Below, in pieces: positions 24,524 to 35,499 of a stretch of 64,000 nucleotides of DNA. Position 1 is the first letter of the stretch; each line of letters starts with the position of its first letter. The stretch is from Anthonomus grandis grandis. Taxonomy: Eukaryota > Arthropoda > Insecta > Coleoptera > Curculionidae. The notes beneath the pieces are model-generated. The model was not told where the DNA came from. It was given only the letters and a program-made list of their open reading frames with translations, and did not search any database. The position numbers and the translations under genes were made by a program. The stretch spans positions 33,495,690 through 33,559,689 of the forward strand of contig NC_065549.1 in the NCBI RefSeq assembly GCF_022605725.1, written 5' to 3'.

Positions 24524-24898
24524 TGTTGAATTTTATGACCATTTAGGTATTTTGAATGTTTTTAAAATTTATTGGCACTTTACTGGTCCTTAAGCTTATT
24601 GGATTCTAAGAACGGAAAAGACCTTTATTTCTGTTTGTTTTGTTAAGTGTTTCCATATGCGAGACCATCTGGCATTTCGTTAGGCGAAATAAGGGTCGCT
24701 TTTCTCTTTTCGGTAATTTAGATAGTGAGTTAAATAGTAGACAGAGAGACTTCAGCGAAGCAATAGCATTGCTCTTTAGTCTTTCGATTTCGTTTTTCAT
24801 TCTTTGTAACGCGTAGTTTAAGTTTATTTGAAATACATTTTTTGTCTGGTTTATTGGAAGTGTTCTGATTTATTCTGCTTGAACCCTAATATTTAACA
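24524..24898 (+). repeat. 3' LTR of the copia element
   Basis: 375 bp, TG...CA termini, identical to the 5' LTR by eye, followed by the target duplication ATCTC at 24899-24903. Confidence 0.96.
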
Positions 24899-25515
24899 AT
24901 CTCGCTGTCGATCAAAACTACGCACAAGATATGGGGAATGTCAAAACAATACTCCGAAGCAAGTGTAAGTAGCGCCTGCATAAAATATTCAAATCGGAGT
25001 TTTCCGGTATAAGCAGGGTCATTTCTAAAAATGTGCTTGGCGTGCCTATACTTCTCTACTTCTTTAGGGTATTGAATTGGAGGCGGAAGGAGTTCCTTCA
25101 GCTAGATGCAAGTATCTTAATCGCAGTAGTTTCAAGAATATACCTTCCAAGATCAAGGAGGAAGAGGTCTTCTAGGTTTGGACTGTCTGCATGATCAGCT
25201 GGTTTAAGAAATAGCCTGCAAAATTATCAATAGCAACAACCTACTAAAACTCCTCGTGAAAGATTATGAGGGTGCTAATATCGGTTCATTTCTTTATAAG
25301 GCGATAAAGCAAGCAGCTTGTTGGCGAATCTAAGATCTACGCAAATCGCTTAGGTCTTAGATTCAATTTGAATACGGATGATGCACTGTCGCTTATTAGA
25401 ATCGAGTCAGATGGTCTATAGTCGGATTACCGAACAGATGAAGTAAATGATGTGCGTGAAATGTAGGCCCGCCCGTCGATGCAACCTTGGCAGATTTAGA
25501 CGAGGAGAATTATGC
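24899..25515 (+). pseudogene. R4/Dong-like retrotransposon, post-RT linker part
   Basis: Continues the frame broken by copia at 20091. The translation reads AVDQNYAQDMGNVKTIL, then IKSEF-type and VLGVPILLYFF stretches, the linker between polymerase and endonuclease in R4/Dong elements, where a LTYGF..W motif is usual. It then gives IYLPRSRRKRSS (RLYLPRSxGGRGL in the family). Beyond about 25200 the sequence degenerates with many stops; the last doubtful similarity is near 25515. The next part of the protein appears only at 26325. Confidence 0.65.
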
Positions 25516-26324
25516 CTACTTATTTTAAATTATTTTACCATACAGCTTTGCTTTGTAAGCAGCTTTTTTTTTAAATATAATACGGTCGCCCGTAAAATGG
25601 GTCCAAACCGATTTTGAGGTTGTTCCAGGTAATGATATAATAATCCCTTTTAAGTATTTTGGTATGCAAAGTTATGTTAATATAATGGGGTTTACCGAAA
25701 AGGGATAGGTAATCCTTTTAAGTAATCGTGCTACGTCAAATATTTAGGGTGTAATTGGCCAGGTTCATCAACCGAGCGCTACCTGAGCGCTGGAAGTTTT
25801 GCCTATAATAGTAAGGACCAATAAAAATTGTCATGCCTGAGCAACAATCCAGCGCTCAGAAAGCGCTTTTTTCTGATGAACCCGGCCATTATAAAATATA
25901 ATTTTATGATCATAATCTGGTTTTGAGAATTACTTAACTAGCTTTTATCTTTTATTATATATGTATATATTTATATATGTTCATAATTACTTCCTTTTCA
26001 GCAATGGTCAAATGTTTTTGTACTCTTTTCTTGAGGGGGTGACAATGGGGGTGTACGTGGCGCGTCAGCTATTATTTGTTAACAAACAAATTAATAAATT
26101 AACAAAAAAATAAACACAATCTCAACTTTTCAATATTGCGAAGATTCAAATATTCAGAATAGCAGAAAATTCAACCAAAACAATCTAAAGCCGCTCGACT
26201 AATAAAATTAAATAAAACCCCAAGTCATGAACCCTATCGAGGCTCTAGGCCACACCTCCGGTGCAGAACGATCACGTGACCACTTCATTTGTTCGATAAG
26301 CCAAGTATAAAAGCTCTTTTTAAA
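25516..26324. other. material separating two parts of the R4-like element, includes a MITE
   Basis: About 0.8 kb with no readable retrotransposon protein. It contains the MITE at 25757-25887. The remainder (25890-26320) is AT-rich and includes a GC-richer block at 26225-26300 that I cannot identify. A TATAAAAG motif at 26307 and an AATAAA at 26429 resemble LTR signals, but no LTR ends were found. Confidence 0.35.
25757..25887. mobile_element. 131-bp MITE, GGCCRGGTTCATCA termini
   Basis: The first and last roughly 40 bases are imperfect reverse complements. Both begin with GGCC(A/G)GGTTCATCA and both contain GAGCGCTGG. The element is flanked by ATT on each side (25754-25756 and 25888-25890), a possible 3-bp target duplication as in PIF/Harbinger-type elements. 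No coding capacity. Confidence 0.75.
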
Positions 26325-27040
26325 AAAGGAGAACAACGAAGAATCTATATTCTATACAGAAGACTCTTCTCTTGTAAAATTTGCTAGTCTAAAGTCTAAG
26401 ACTAAAGGTTTTCTACGTGCTTGCCAGAATAAAGTAATTAACACCCTAGTCTACCGTAGTGAATTTTCTAACATCGCCAACTCTAGTTGCAGAATGTATC
26501 GTCAGCATCCCAGAAAGCTTATGCATTTACTGTCAGCTTGCCCAGTGCATGGCGTATCTAGTTATATATACCGCAACGTGGCACTTCCTATGCTCTAATA
26601 TCATCTGCGATATTTTTACGATACAGCAGTACTCCTATATGCGGCGACAGTGAAATAGTAGTGAAGTATAATATATTCCACATTTATTGGAATTATGTTT
26701 TCCCTAAGATAAGATGTCTCAAGGCTTATAAACCTGACATTGTTCTCTTAGATTAATCGAACAGCTTAATGTGTATTATAGAGTCTGTCGAGCTTAAGAA
26801 AAGGGAAACGCGAGCTAAGTAAATAGATCTGGTTGATAAACTACGCAGACTATATCCGGAATGCATAGTGGTATATGCATAAAGGTATTTAGAAATGGTG
26901 TTCTTATGTTGGTGAACTAAGGAAGATACTAGCATTCCATGAGTCATATTATTTCAAAACGTACAGCTCAGAAAGTTTAATCTTTAAGGTTTAAGTTGTG
27001 ATGAGATTCTTTAAAGTTTATAACATATCTCTATAACTAT
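26325..27040 (+). pseudogene. R4/Dong-like retrotransposon, zinc knuckle and endonuclease part
   Basis: The plus strand reads KGFLRACQNKVINTLVYR, then a degenerate C-terminal zinc knuckle CRMYRQHPRKLMHLLSACP (26488-26545, second cysteine replaced by tyrosine). After a frame change comes KPDIVLLD (26730-26753), the catalytic PDxxxLD-type motif of the restriction-like endonuclease of R2/R4-group elements, followed by ESVELKKRE and KLRRLYPEC. The order RT, zinc knuckle, endonuclease is diagnostic for site-specific or semi-specific R2-group non-LTR retrotransposons, as opposed to the other non-LTR pieces in this window. Numerous stops make it non-functional. The last readable stretch (LRKILAFHESYYFK) is near 26910-26960. 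Confidence 0.75.
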
Positions 27041-28287
27041 CTATAAGAAACAAACTAAATAATGAATTGATTAGCATAATCTTTAATAATACTTATATTC
27101 GCTGTCTCTGGATAAATATTATTATGAGGTACGTCAAGTACAGATATTTTGAAGTAGTAAAAATATATTAATAGATTTATCAATTTCTCTTACCACTTAT
27201 TTTTTTTTCCTTATCAGTTGTTCACTAACTAGTATTAAACGCTATTTTTTCAAAGTAATTTTCTATTGCTTCCTAGCCAAACTTGTATTTTTGAGGCCGC
27301 TATTAGTGTTAAAATTAGTTAAATTGACTTCTCTTTGAAAACATACGATTTCTTCGTCATACTTTGGAGGTGGAAACAGAGAATAAGTACAAACAACAAA
27401 GTTCATTAAGTTTATATTTTAATTTAACGGTTTATAATTTTCAGTTAAGAAAGAGTTGAAAATTATTTACTTAAAATAGTATTTTCAAGCAAAATAGTAT
27501 TTAGAAGCCTCCTAAGTTTCGTAAAATATTTTTCAACTAGTCCCTCATGAAAGGGATTTTCCTTACCTAAATTAATTTTTTATTTTAAATCAATTTAGTT
27601 TTTTTAGGAGTATATAATTTTATTGAAATCGTAGCTTTTGTAATTTATCTGCAACGTTCTTGCCAGGATTGTTTTTGAAAAAATACGGATCAAGGATACT
27701 ACTGGCGCAAAAAGCACAACAAACTTTTATAGTATACGAGATTGTTTTGTCAATGGAGTAAGTATTCTCATCAATATTTTAGTTTGACATATTAATGTAT
27801 CCATTCAACAAAAATTTAGGGCCAACAACTATTTAATTTTTTGTCTACACCTTTAATGTACTTATGATCAAATAGTAAAGATACCAACATAAAAAAGAAG
27901 TGACAGCTCTCAAAATTGCACACATATTAAACAGTGTTGTTATCCTTAGGTTATATACCTCTAAAAAAGAACATCTGTGATACGTTTTTTTTCTGAAGAT
28001 CCCCTTAAAAATAAATAGTTTAAATAACATACCGTTGGTCGAGTGAAAATTTCTATACACAAAATCTGAAAATGTATTTATTTTGAATAACCCCTGTATT
28101 GACGATTTGAAGCCTAGTTTACTTGACTCCAAATACATTAATTCTACTAAACTGGTGCAAAGATAAAGCTAAAGAATGACGTTACAATAATATACTTAAG
28201 TGTAATAATAAAACAGTATGTAATAACCTAAATGTATAGAGAATTCACAAACTATATACATTCAAAAATTCTTCATCGCTCCACATA
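27041..28287. other. no gene recognised
   Basis: AT-rich sequence. A 97-codon minus-strand frame at 27845-28138 has no recognised motif. An ACCCCTGTA near 28089 looks like a mariner-type terminus without a partner. Confidence 0.35.
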
Positions 28288-30109
28288 CAGTGTGGTGACT
28301 TTAACTGGAATAACTTCAGTTAAAACTAATCAAAATTTATCTCGCAAAATTCCTAAGACCCGTGGATTTTTGTTTATTTTTTTTCACATTTCAAGATAGT
28401 TTTTGTATTTTTTCACCTACAGTGGGGGTCCAAATAAACCCAAACTTTTTTTTTCAAATGGAAAGCCACTTTTTTTTAAACTCTCATTGAAAAGAGCCCT
28501 TTTTCCTAATTAAATTGCCCTATTTACTTTTGTGATTATCTAAAGGAGAAATACAAAAAAAAATTAAAACCATTAAATTATTAAAAGTCTCGAAATATAT
28601 TTGTGTTGGTAAATTTTTGGCGTGTTTGTTTATTTTATTGGTATCGAGACATTTCCTGACATTGTTGTGGTGTCACTGTTAAAGTGAATTTCAACCAGTT
28701 GTTAAATAAGTTAACTTATTATGAAAAAATGCCTTATTTATCCGAATCTCACAAGATTGAAATCTTAATGATGTTTGGTTATGGGGACAGAAGTCGTACT
28801 CAGCTAGAGGTTGTCCACTTATTCAGGCAGAAATATCCAGATTTGCCACCTATTAACCGGTTTAGTACGGTTAGTAAAATCGAAAGCAGATTTCGAGAAG
28901 TTGGGCACGTGAGGGATGTTTTAAGACAAAGGTCTTCTAAAATCGATGAAAACACCCAATTAAATGTATTGTTAGCGATGGAAGAAAATCCGGTAACGGC
29001 AGCCAGAAGAGTAGCTCGCGAAAACTCTATTCATCATAAATCTGTGTTAAAAATTTTAAAAAGTGCAAACAAACGACCTTATAAAATGCAACCCGTTCAA
29101 GAGTTATTGGAAGACGATCGAGATCGCAGAGTTCAGTTCTATGAATTAATGATGAACGCCATTGACGAAAATCGCATATTTTCGGAGGGGATCCTTTTTT
29201 CTGATGAGGCTACATTCACCCTAAATGGCCATGTTAATAAGCAGAACTGTCGCTACTGGTCCGACGAGAACCCACACTGGGTAAGGGAAACTAATACACA
29301 ATATCCCCAGAAAACTAATGTTTGGGCTGGCATAATTGGCAGGCAAGTTATAGGGCCCATATTCTTCAATAATACTTTAACTGGGGAAAGATATCTAGAA
29401 TTTTTTGAACATGAACTAGTTTCACTCTTATGTGTCTTATATCCGAGTCAGTTCGGTCCAGATTTGTATGATGAAAGAATCTGGATGCAACAAGATGGTG
29501 CTCCCTCACATTATGCCCGTAATGTACGCCACTATTTAGATAACAACAGATGGATTGGTAGAAAGGGTGCAATCGAGTGGCCGGCACGTTCTCCCGATCT
29601 CACCCCACCTGATTTTTTTCTGTAGGGACATTTGAAAAGTCAGATTTATATGAGCAAACCAGGAAACCTAGACGAACTCAAAGAACGTATTAGGCAAGAA
29701 ATCCGACAAATATCTCCAGAAGTGTTAGAAAATGTCAGAAACAAATTTTATTATAGTCTTGGGCTTTGCCAACAAGTAAATGGTGCTCATTTTAAGCATC
29801 TTATACATTAAACGCAACTTTTAATAATTTAATGGTTTTTTTCGTATTTCTCCTTTAGATAATCACAAAAGTAAATAGGGCAATTTAATCAAGAAAAAGA
29901 GCTCTTTTCAATGAGAGTTTAAAAAAAGTGGCTTTCTATTTGAAAAAAAAAAGTCGGAACCCCCCCCCCCCCCCTGTAGGTGAAAAAATACAAAAACTAT
30001 CTTGAAATGTGAAAAGAAAATAAATAAAAATCGACGGGTCTCAGGAATTTTGCGAGATAAATCTTGATTGGTTTTAACTGAATTTATTCCAGTTAAAGTC
30101 ACCACACTG
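28288..30109 (+). mobile_element. mariner-like element with ~300-bp terminal inverted repeats
   Basis: The element starts CAGTGTGGTGAC and ends GTCACCACACTG, flanked by TA on both sides (28286-28287 and 30110-30111), the target duplication of the Tc1/mariner superfamily. The inverted repeats extend inwards for about 300 bases (28288-28590 against 29815-30109) with small differences. These include a run of 15 C at 29960-29974 in the right arm where the left arm has a shorter G-rich segment. One transposase gene with a single stop fills the centre. Length 1822 bp. Confidence 0.92.
28729..29811 (+). pseudogene. mariner-like transposase, one premature stop
   Basis: Cut-and-paste transposase. The ATG at 28729 begins MPYLSESHKIEILMMFGYGD, an N-terminal helix-turn-helix region of the type often annotated DUF4817 in insect mariner-like proteins. 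A second HTH follows around residues 75-125. The catalytic domain shows FSDEATFTLNG (first D, near residue 165), QQDGAPSHY (second D) and RSPDLTPPDFF (third D). I count 38 residues between the second D and the D of PPDFF, longer than the 34 of classical mariner. A TAG at 29623-29625 replaces the tryptophan usual after FFL; without it the frame continues in register to TAA at 29811. This single lesion and the well-kept ends indicate a fairly young copy. Confidence 0.9.
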
Positions 30110-30111
30110 TA

Positions 30112-30985
30112 TGTAGGTACTATAAAAATACTTGCATATAAACTTAAGACATCTGATAAGGTGAAATAAATATTCAAAAAGGGATTCGCAATAAGACTGT
30201 ATGTATTAAGCTGTTACATTTTTATACTATACATTAATTATTGCAGTATTACAATATATTTGGTTTATGCTCGAGGCTCCAAAATTTTCAGGCAAATTGC
30301 TAAGCCAGCCATTTGGGATAACACGATTATTGTCGATGCATAAATTAAGGACCCTTATCACACGTAACTATCTTGATCTTACTTGAGGTTAAATCCAATA
30401 CCATTTTCCTAATGGAGTACTCTGGTTACATGTAATATTAATCTAATAGAGTAGGGAAGCCAATTATGATCTCTAACTGATAAAAATGAATGTTGAAAGA
30501 AAAGTTATAAAATAAACATAGATTTTTTTATTGTATGTTGAAGTATACTAGGTTTTAGAAATAAATGTGGTATAACTTATCATATATTATTAAGTATATA
30601 ATATAATTGAACTAGAGTTTAATCTTTAAAATTCAATCTCAATTATGAAAATATTTGATTTGAATGTTATAGTATTATTCATCTTTGTTAATAAATAGCT
30701 ACCAGATAAACTCTTAAGATTTTGGTTATTATGATTTTAATTAATAAATAAATACATATACAGATTAAAACTATAAAATACTTTACATAGACATACAAGA
30801 CTTAAATTTAACTATTTTTTTCGCAACCCTATATATTTTTGAACAGCTTTCGGACCCATTTATATATTCATAATTTTTAGCTCTGCGTTTTTTATAAAAA
30901 ATGATAATACAGAGTCAGTCGAAAGAAATTATTAACGTAATTTTTTTTAACGATATCCCCAAATGTTTTTTTAAAAATGGTTTAG
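30112..30985. other. no gene recognised
   Basis: AT-rich sequence with no recognised feature. Confidence 0.4.
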
Positions 30986-31185
30986 TAGAAATATTGAACC
31001 TTATTTTCTATTATCACTGACAAAATACCCTTTGCCCCGTTATTAATCGTTTTATAATCTTTTTTAATATTTTCTAAATAAAATTGTCTATACACTTTTT
31101 TTAAAACATTCTTAAGTTAGCCCCATAGAAATTAATACAAGGAATCTAGATCCGGAGATCTAGGCCACCATGCACCTTATCTCGG
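30986..31185 (-). pseudogene. mariner-like transposase scrap
   Basis: On the minus strand, from about 31180, the translation reads WWPRSPDL, then FLWG, LKNVLKKVYRQF and further C-terminal residues. This is the third catalytic aspartate region of a mariner-like transposase. Stops interrupt it and no termini were found. Confidence 0.5.
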
Positions 31186-32039
31186 ACGGGTTATGTCGGT
31201 CGTTGTGAAATAACTGAATTCCTATCATATGGAATTAGAAAATGATAAAAAGTCAAATAGTCAATCAAAGGTTTATTGATAACTTAATTACTGATACTTC
31301 TATATTTTGTTTAACAAAATCTAGGTCCTAAAACTCAGTTATTTATCATTAATCTTTTGCGGATAATGCATGTTTTTGATAATTTAATGAAGATCTTCTT
31401 GAGACCAGTAATATATGTTTTTATCTCAAAAACTTTAGATGTTTTTCTAAAACATTTTTAAGAAATCTATATTAAGGTCCAATAAGAAGGTTAGTCAAAC
31501 TATTTTATGTTATCAAGAGTTTTATCAAAGCATCATGAGTGTGTTTGTAACAATAATTTGATTCACAAATACTTCCTGAGCTAAATCCTGTTTTGTCTGT
31601 CCAAAACTGACCACATTTGAATATATACATATTCTTTTTTTGAACATATTCTTTCATAAAATTAACACATACTTAAAATATATAAAATATAATTATATAC
31701 AAGATATCTATGCACAGGTTTCACTTGTTTTTCATTAAATATGGATCTGGGCTTAAAAAATCACTATAGACATGCAGAAGGAGAAATGTCTTTCGAGGTA
31801 GCTAAAGATATTTAGGATATTTTAGGATTTTTTTAGAATAATATAGGGGGTAGTTTGTAAATTACTTGTATGTGAAAAAAATGATTCTAGACTGACTACA
31901 ATTTTGGTTTCAAGATAATTTTTTTATTGAATTTTTTAGATTTTTGAGGATAACTTTTTGAGACACTTAAAAGGAGATCCAAAGAAAAGCTGTTTTGTAA
32001 GGAATAATTTTATATTTGTCTCTTGTGAGTATTGGACTC
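31186..32039. other. no gene recognised
   Basis: AT-rich sequence with no recognised feature. Confidence 0.4.
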
Positions 32040-34900
32040 TTGTAAGTCCAATACTTGAGCTGCTTGGCAAGCTCTATACGTATAGCTATTATACGTGAGT
32101 ACTGGACTCTTGTGAGTCTAATTTTCGGCTTCTCTTTGTTGGTGGAAATTGTAGCAGTGTTCCTAAAACATTTACGTTTAAAGTTTGAAGCTTACTACAA
32201 GGTCCAGTGTTTCCTGAAGCCGGGCAGTTCAAGCGGTGAGGTGATTAGGACAGCATTAAATTTAGTTAAGGACTTTACGAAACAAGATTTTTAAATAGTA
32301 ATGTTAAATGGAATTTGTTCTTCATCTGATGTTTTAAAAAGTTTAATTAAAAATTATGTTGATACAAACACTTTAGTGATGACAAGCCCTTATACTTATT
32401 TAAACCATAATGTTATTTATAATAGTAATAAGGCCCTTTATCGTACTTTTCATGCAAATAATAATAATTAATGACGTTTTATGCACAGTACTCCCATCTG
32501 GTATTTCCGACCATGAAGCTATTGTTGCTAAAATGCCATATAATACTGTATCATCTTCATCTCATTATATGGGAATAATTTTCAGCAGGAGAAATTTCAA
32601 TGCTTTTTCTGCTGCTACAGCTTCGGTGAATTGGAATGCACTTGAAACGGCTTCTGACCCACTTACTTTTTTTTTTCAAGTTCTGTATGATAAGATCAAT
32701 CAGTGCTTTCCTAAAATGAGGCTTAAAACTAAGAAACGAAAACCATGGGTTATAAGAGGCCTTAAATTTTCTTCTAAAAACCTCCGTTTTTTGACTAAAT
32801 TGTGCAAATATACCACAAATGAAAATATCCTTGTATATCATCAGAAATACCGTAGTCTGTACAGAAAGACAATTAAAGCAGCAAAATCTAATTATTATAG
32901 GGATCGCTTAAATATGTCATCAAATAGGCAAAGAGAGTGTTGGTCGATTATTAATGATTTTAGACATTGCCATAGAAAAGTATCTGAACCGGAGTTAAGA
33001 CCTGACATTTTAAACGACTATTATTGTGATATACCTAATATCTTGCTCAAGGGCATTCGTAGTAACATTGATCCCTTACACTATCTTCAACAAGTGTCGG
33101 TTGAGCATTCATTTTTCTTTCATCCTGTCGAACTTACCGAAGAAAAAAATGAAATCAAACGCCTAAAAAACCATAAATCATCTGGAGCTTATGGGATATC
33201 TTCGAAGTTGTTACTCTTTTTGCCTGATTCAGCCTTAAATGCTTTAGTTTCTGCCATAAAAAATTCTTTACATAACGGCCTTTTTCCTTCATGTTTAAAA
33301 GAGGCAGTGATTATCCCTCTTCATAAGGATGGAGATTTGGATCAGCCTTGTAATTTCCGTCCCATTTCTATTTTGTCTACCTTCTCTAAGATAGTTGAAA
33401 AACTTGCAAAAAGCAGAATTTTGTCCTTTTTACATCATAATGGCATTTTGTCTGCAAATCAGTTTGGATTTCAAGCCGGTAAAGGGACTGATGATGCTGT
33501 TTTTAGCTTTTTGTAGAGCGTCTATGTATCCTTGAATTCTGGAGAGTCATCGGCGGCAGTGTTTTGTAATCTATCCAAAGCATTTGACTGTGTGGATATA
33601 AAAAGAAAATAGAAATATGGTTTTAGGGGCGTAGCGTTGCGATGGCTTGAGTCTTATCTATCAAATCGTACTCAGAAGGTTACAGTGTCTGGCCGTTTGT
33701 CTGATTCTAGATCCCTAAAATGCGGCGTTCCCCAGGGTTCAGTGTTGGGACCACTGTTATTTTTACTGTATGTGAATAACTTGAGTTCATTGAAACTGCA
33801 GGGCAAGGTGGTTCAGTTTGCTGATTATACCACCATACTATGGAGCCATAAAAATTTTGATTATATTAAGACTTGTATCCTTGAAGACCTTTAGATTTTA
33901 TCAGGGTGCTGTGCTTCCAACAGGCTCGTGTTTAATGTAATAAAGACGTCTATTATGGGGTTTGAGTGCGATGTTCAGGGTCTGATGTTTGACGAAAATT
34001 CCCTCTTGCAGAATAAAGAGTGCTGCAAGTTCCTAGCAATTACCATTGATGGTCGCCTTCAGTTTGAAGATCGTATTTTACATTTAGCTGGGAAATTATC
34101 TTCTGGATGTTTTGCAGTAAGAATGGCAAAACAAGAGCTGGGAGGGGTGGTTGCACGTTCAGTGTACTTTTCACTTTTCATTGAATCTCATATTCGGTAT
34201 GGCTTGCCTTTTTGGGGTTTAACCAATAAGGGGCTACTTAACATTGTCTTTGTTATTCAAAAAAAAGCAGTTAGATAGATACCTGTGTTCTGCTAAGTTA
34301 AGAGATTCTTGCAAACCCCTCTTCATTTCTGAAAAAATCCTAACTCTTTTTCACTTTTTATCTTCGAAACAGCTGCTCTTATTCACAAAATTCTCAAACT
34401 ACACTTTGACACTGGCCATTTGACTCGTCGTGCAAATGATGTTCCCCTACCTATTTCTACGTCTTCCCTTACCAAATACTCATTAATTTACATAAGCAAA
34501 AAAATTTACAATCATGTTTCTCTATGTGTTAGACATATATCGGATGTTAAGAAATTAAAAAGAGAATTAAAGTCGCTTTTATTGGCTAAGGCATATTATA
34601 ACTGGATGACTTTTTTAATGATAGGTTTTAACCTTGGACATGTCGGAAAGTTTTTTTTTCCTTTTTTCTTCTCTAGTTTTGTCAACAAGTTTACCTTTAT
34701 TTGGTAATTGATTGTTTTATTTAGTTATCTTTAATTCAAGTATGTTCAAAAAGTTTTGTCTTCTTGTGTTTAATTTTGTTCATTGTTTTGTCAATTTTTG
34801 AAATTGTATTTTTGTTTTGTTTTTTTAGCTTGTAGGATGCTTGTACACAAGATTATTCTGACGTAATATAGTACATTTTCTTTCTTTCTTTCTTTCTTTC
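32040..34900 (+). pseudogene. non-LTR retrotransposon (CR1/Jockey-like) with ORF1 remnant and RT
   Basis: A long decayed copy. At 32190-32470 the translation KPGSSSGEVIRTAL, then MTSPYTYLNHNVIYNSNK resembles the esterase-like (SGNH) C-terminus of some CR1-type ORF1 proteins; this part is tentative. ISDHEAI at about 32500 is the end of an apurinic-type endonuclease; the rest of that domain is missing, so an internal deletion joins ORF1 to the end of the endonuclease. The reverse transcriptase runs from RLKNHKSSGAYGISSKLL (33150) through CNFRPISILSTFSKIVEK, SANQFGFQAGKGT (stop at 33514), LSKAFDCVD, CGVPQGSVLGPLLFLLY (33720-33775) and FADYTTIL (33818). In that last motif the catalytic ADD is ADY. 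Thumb and C-terminal parts follow to about 34700, with stops. The element ends in a (TTTC)n tail. Confidence 0.8.
34874..34900 (+). repeat. (TTTC)n tail of the non-LTR element
   Basis: Six TTTC units at the 3' end of the upstream retrotransposon. Simple-repeat tails of this kind mark the reverse-transcription start end of many insect non-LTR elements. Confidence 0.8.
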
Positions 34901-35499
34901 AATACTCTATGAGCCAGAGCCAGTTTTGTCTGCCAAGGACCAATCAGATCTGGGGTTTTTAGAACAAAATGGAAATTTTTGATTTTTTTAATACTCTTAG
35001 TTATTTTTTAAAGCTATACATAACTTACCTTTCTCAAAAAAATTTGTTTCGTATCTTAACCAAAAATCAAATTGCCCATTAAGAGAATGAGAAAAACAAG
35101 TCCAGTCGATGATTTTGTTGACTCTGATTTTGCAGGAGAGATCAACAAAATGCTGAAACTACTTGGTATTAGTGGAAATTTGGAACCTAAAGGTCGCAAT
35201 TGTCAGCCTCAAGGAAAGCAAGTCCAATATCAATTCTACCAAATGGAAATGCAGAGTCTTATGCAAAATCAATTTAAAAGAATGATAAATTCTGTCTGGC
35301 AGGTACGTAAACCAGGTCATGGAGGATATAAGTAAACATCCTTAAGCTAATGAAGAAATTGCTTTGAAATTGAGAAGTAAAAATATTATACAAATACGTC
35401 TAAAATAAATATTTAAATACTTTGTAGAATAAAAGGGGTTAACAAAAGTTTACTGTGTTGTTTTGGAGATTAATTCGAATTTCCACAGTCGATGCATGG
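34901..35499. other. no gene recognised; one small open frame
   Basis: The plus-strand frame ending at 35335 (first ATG at 35087, 82 codons, with KTSPVDDFVDSDFAGEI) is less AT-driven than its surroundings. I do not recognise it and see no promoter or splice context. It could be a scrap of an unidentified element. Confidence 0.3.

Larger units (their letters stand above)
20092..24898 (+). mobile_element. complete Ty1/copia LTR retrotransposon
   Basis: Two 375-bp LTRs (20092-20466 and 24524-24898) start with TGTTG and end with AACA. By eye they are identical over their whole length, which points to a very recent insertion. The element is flanked by the direct repeat ATCTC (20087-20091 and 24899-24903), the 5-bp target duplication expected of copia integrase. 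Inside are a tRNA-Met-type primer binding site, one long uninterrupted gag-pol frame and a purine-rich tract before the 3' LTR. The insertion lies in the reverse transcriptase gene of an R4/Dong-like element. Everything needed for an autonomous copy is visible. Confidence 0.97.

Noticed and set aside
26030..26460. Solo LTR with TATAAAAG and AATAAA signals
   Set aside because: No TG...CA ends or flanking duplication, and the downstream half is readable as the R4 C-terminal protein.
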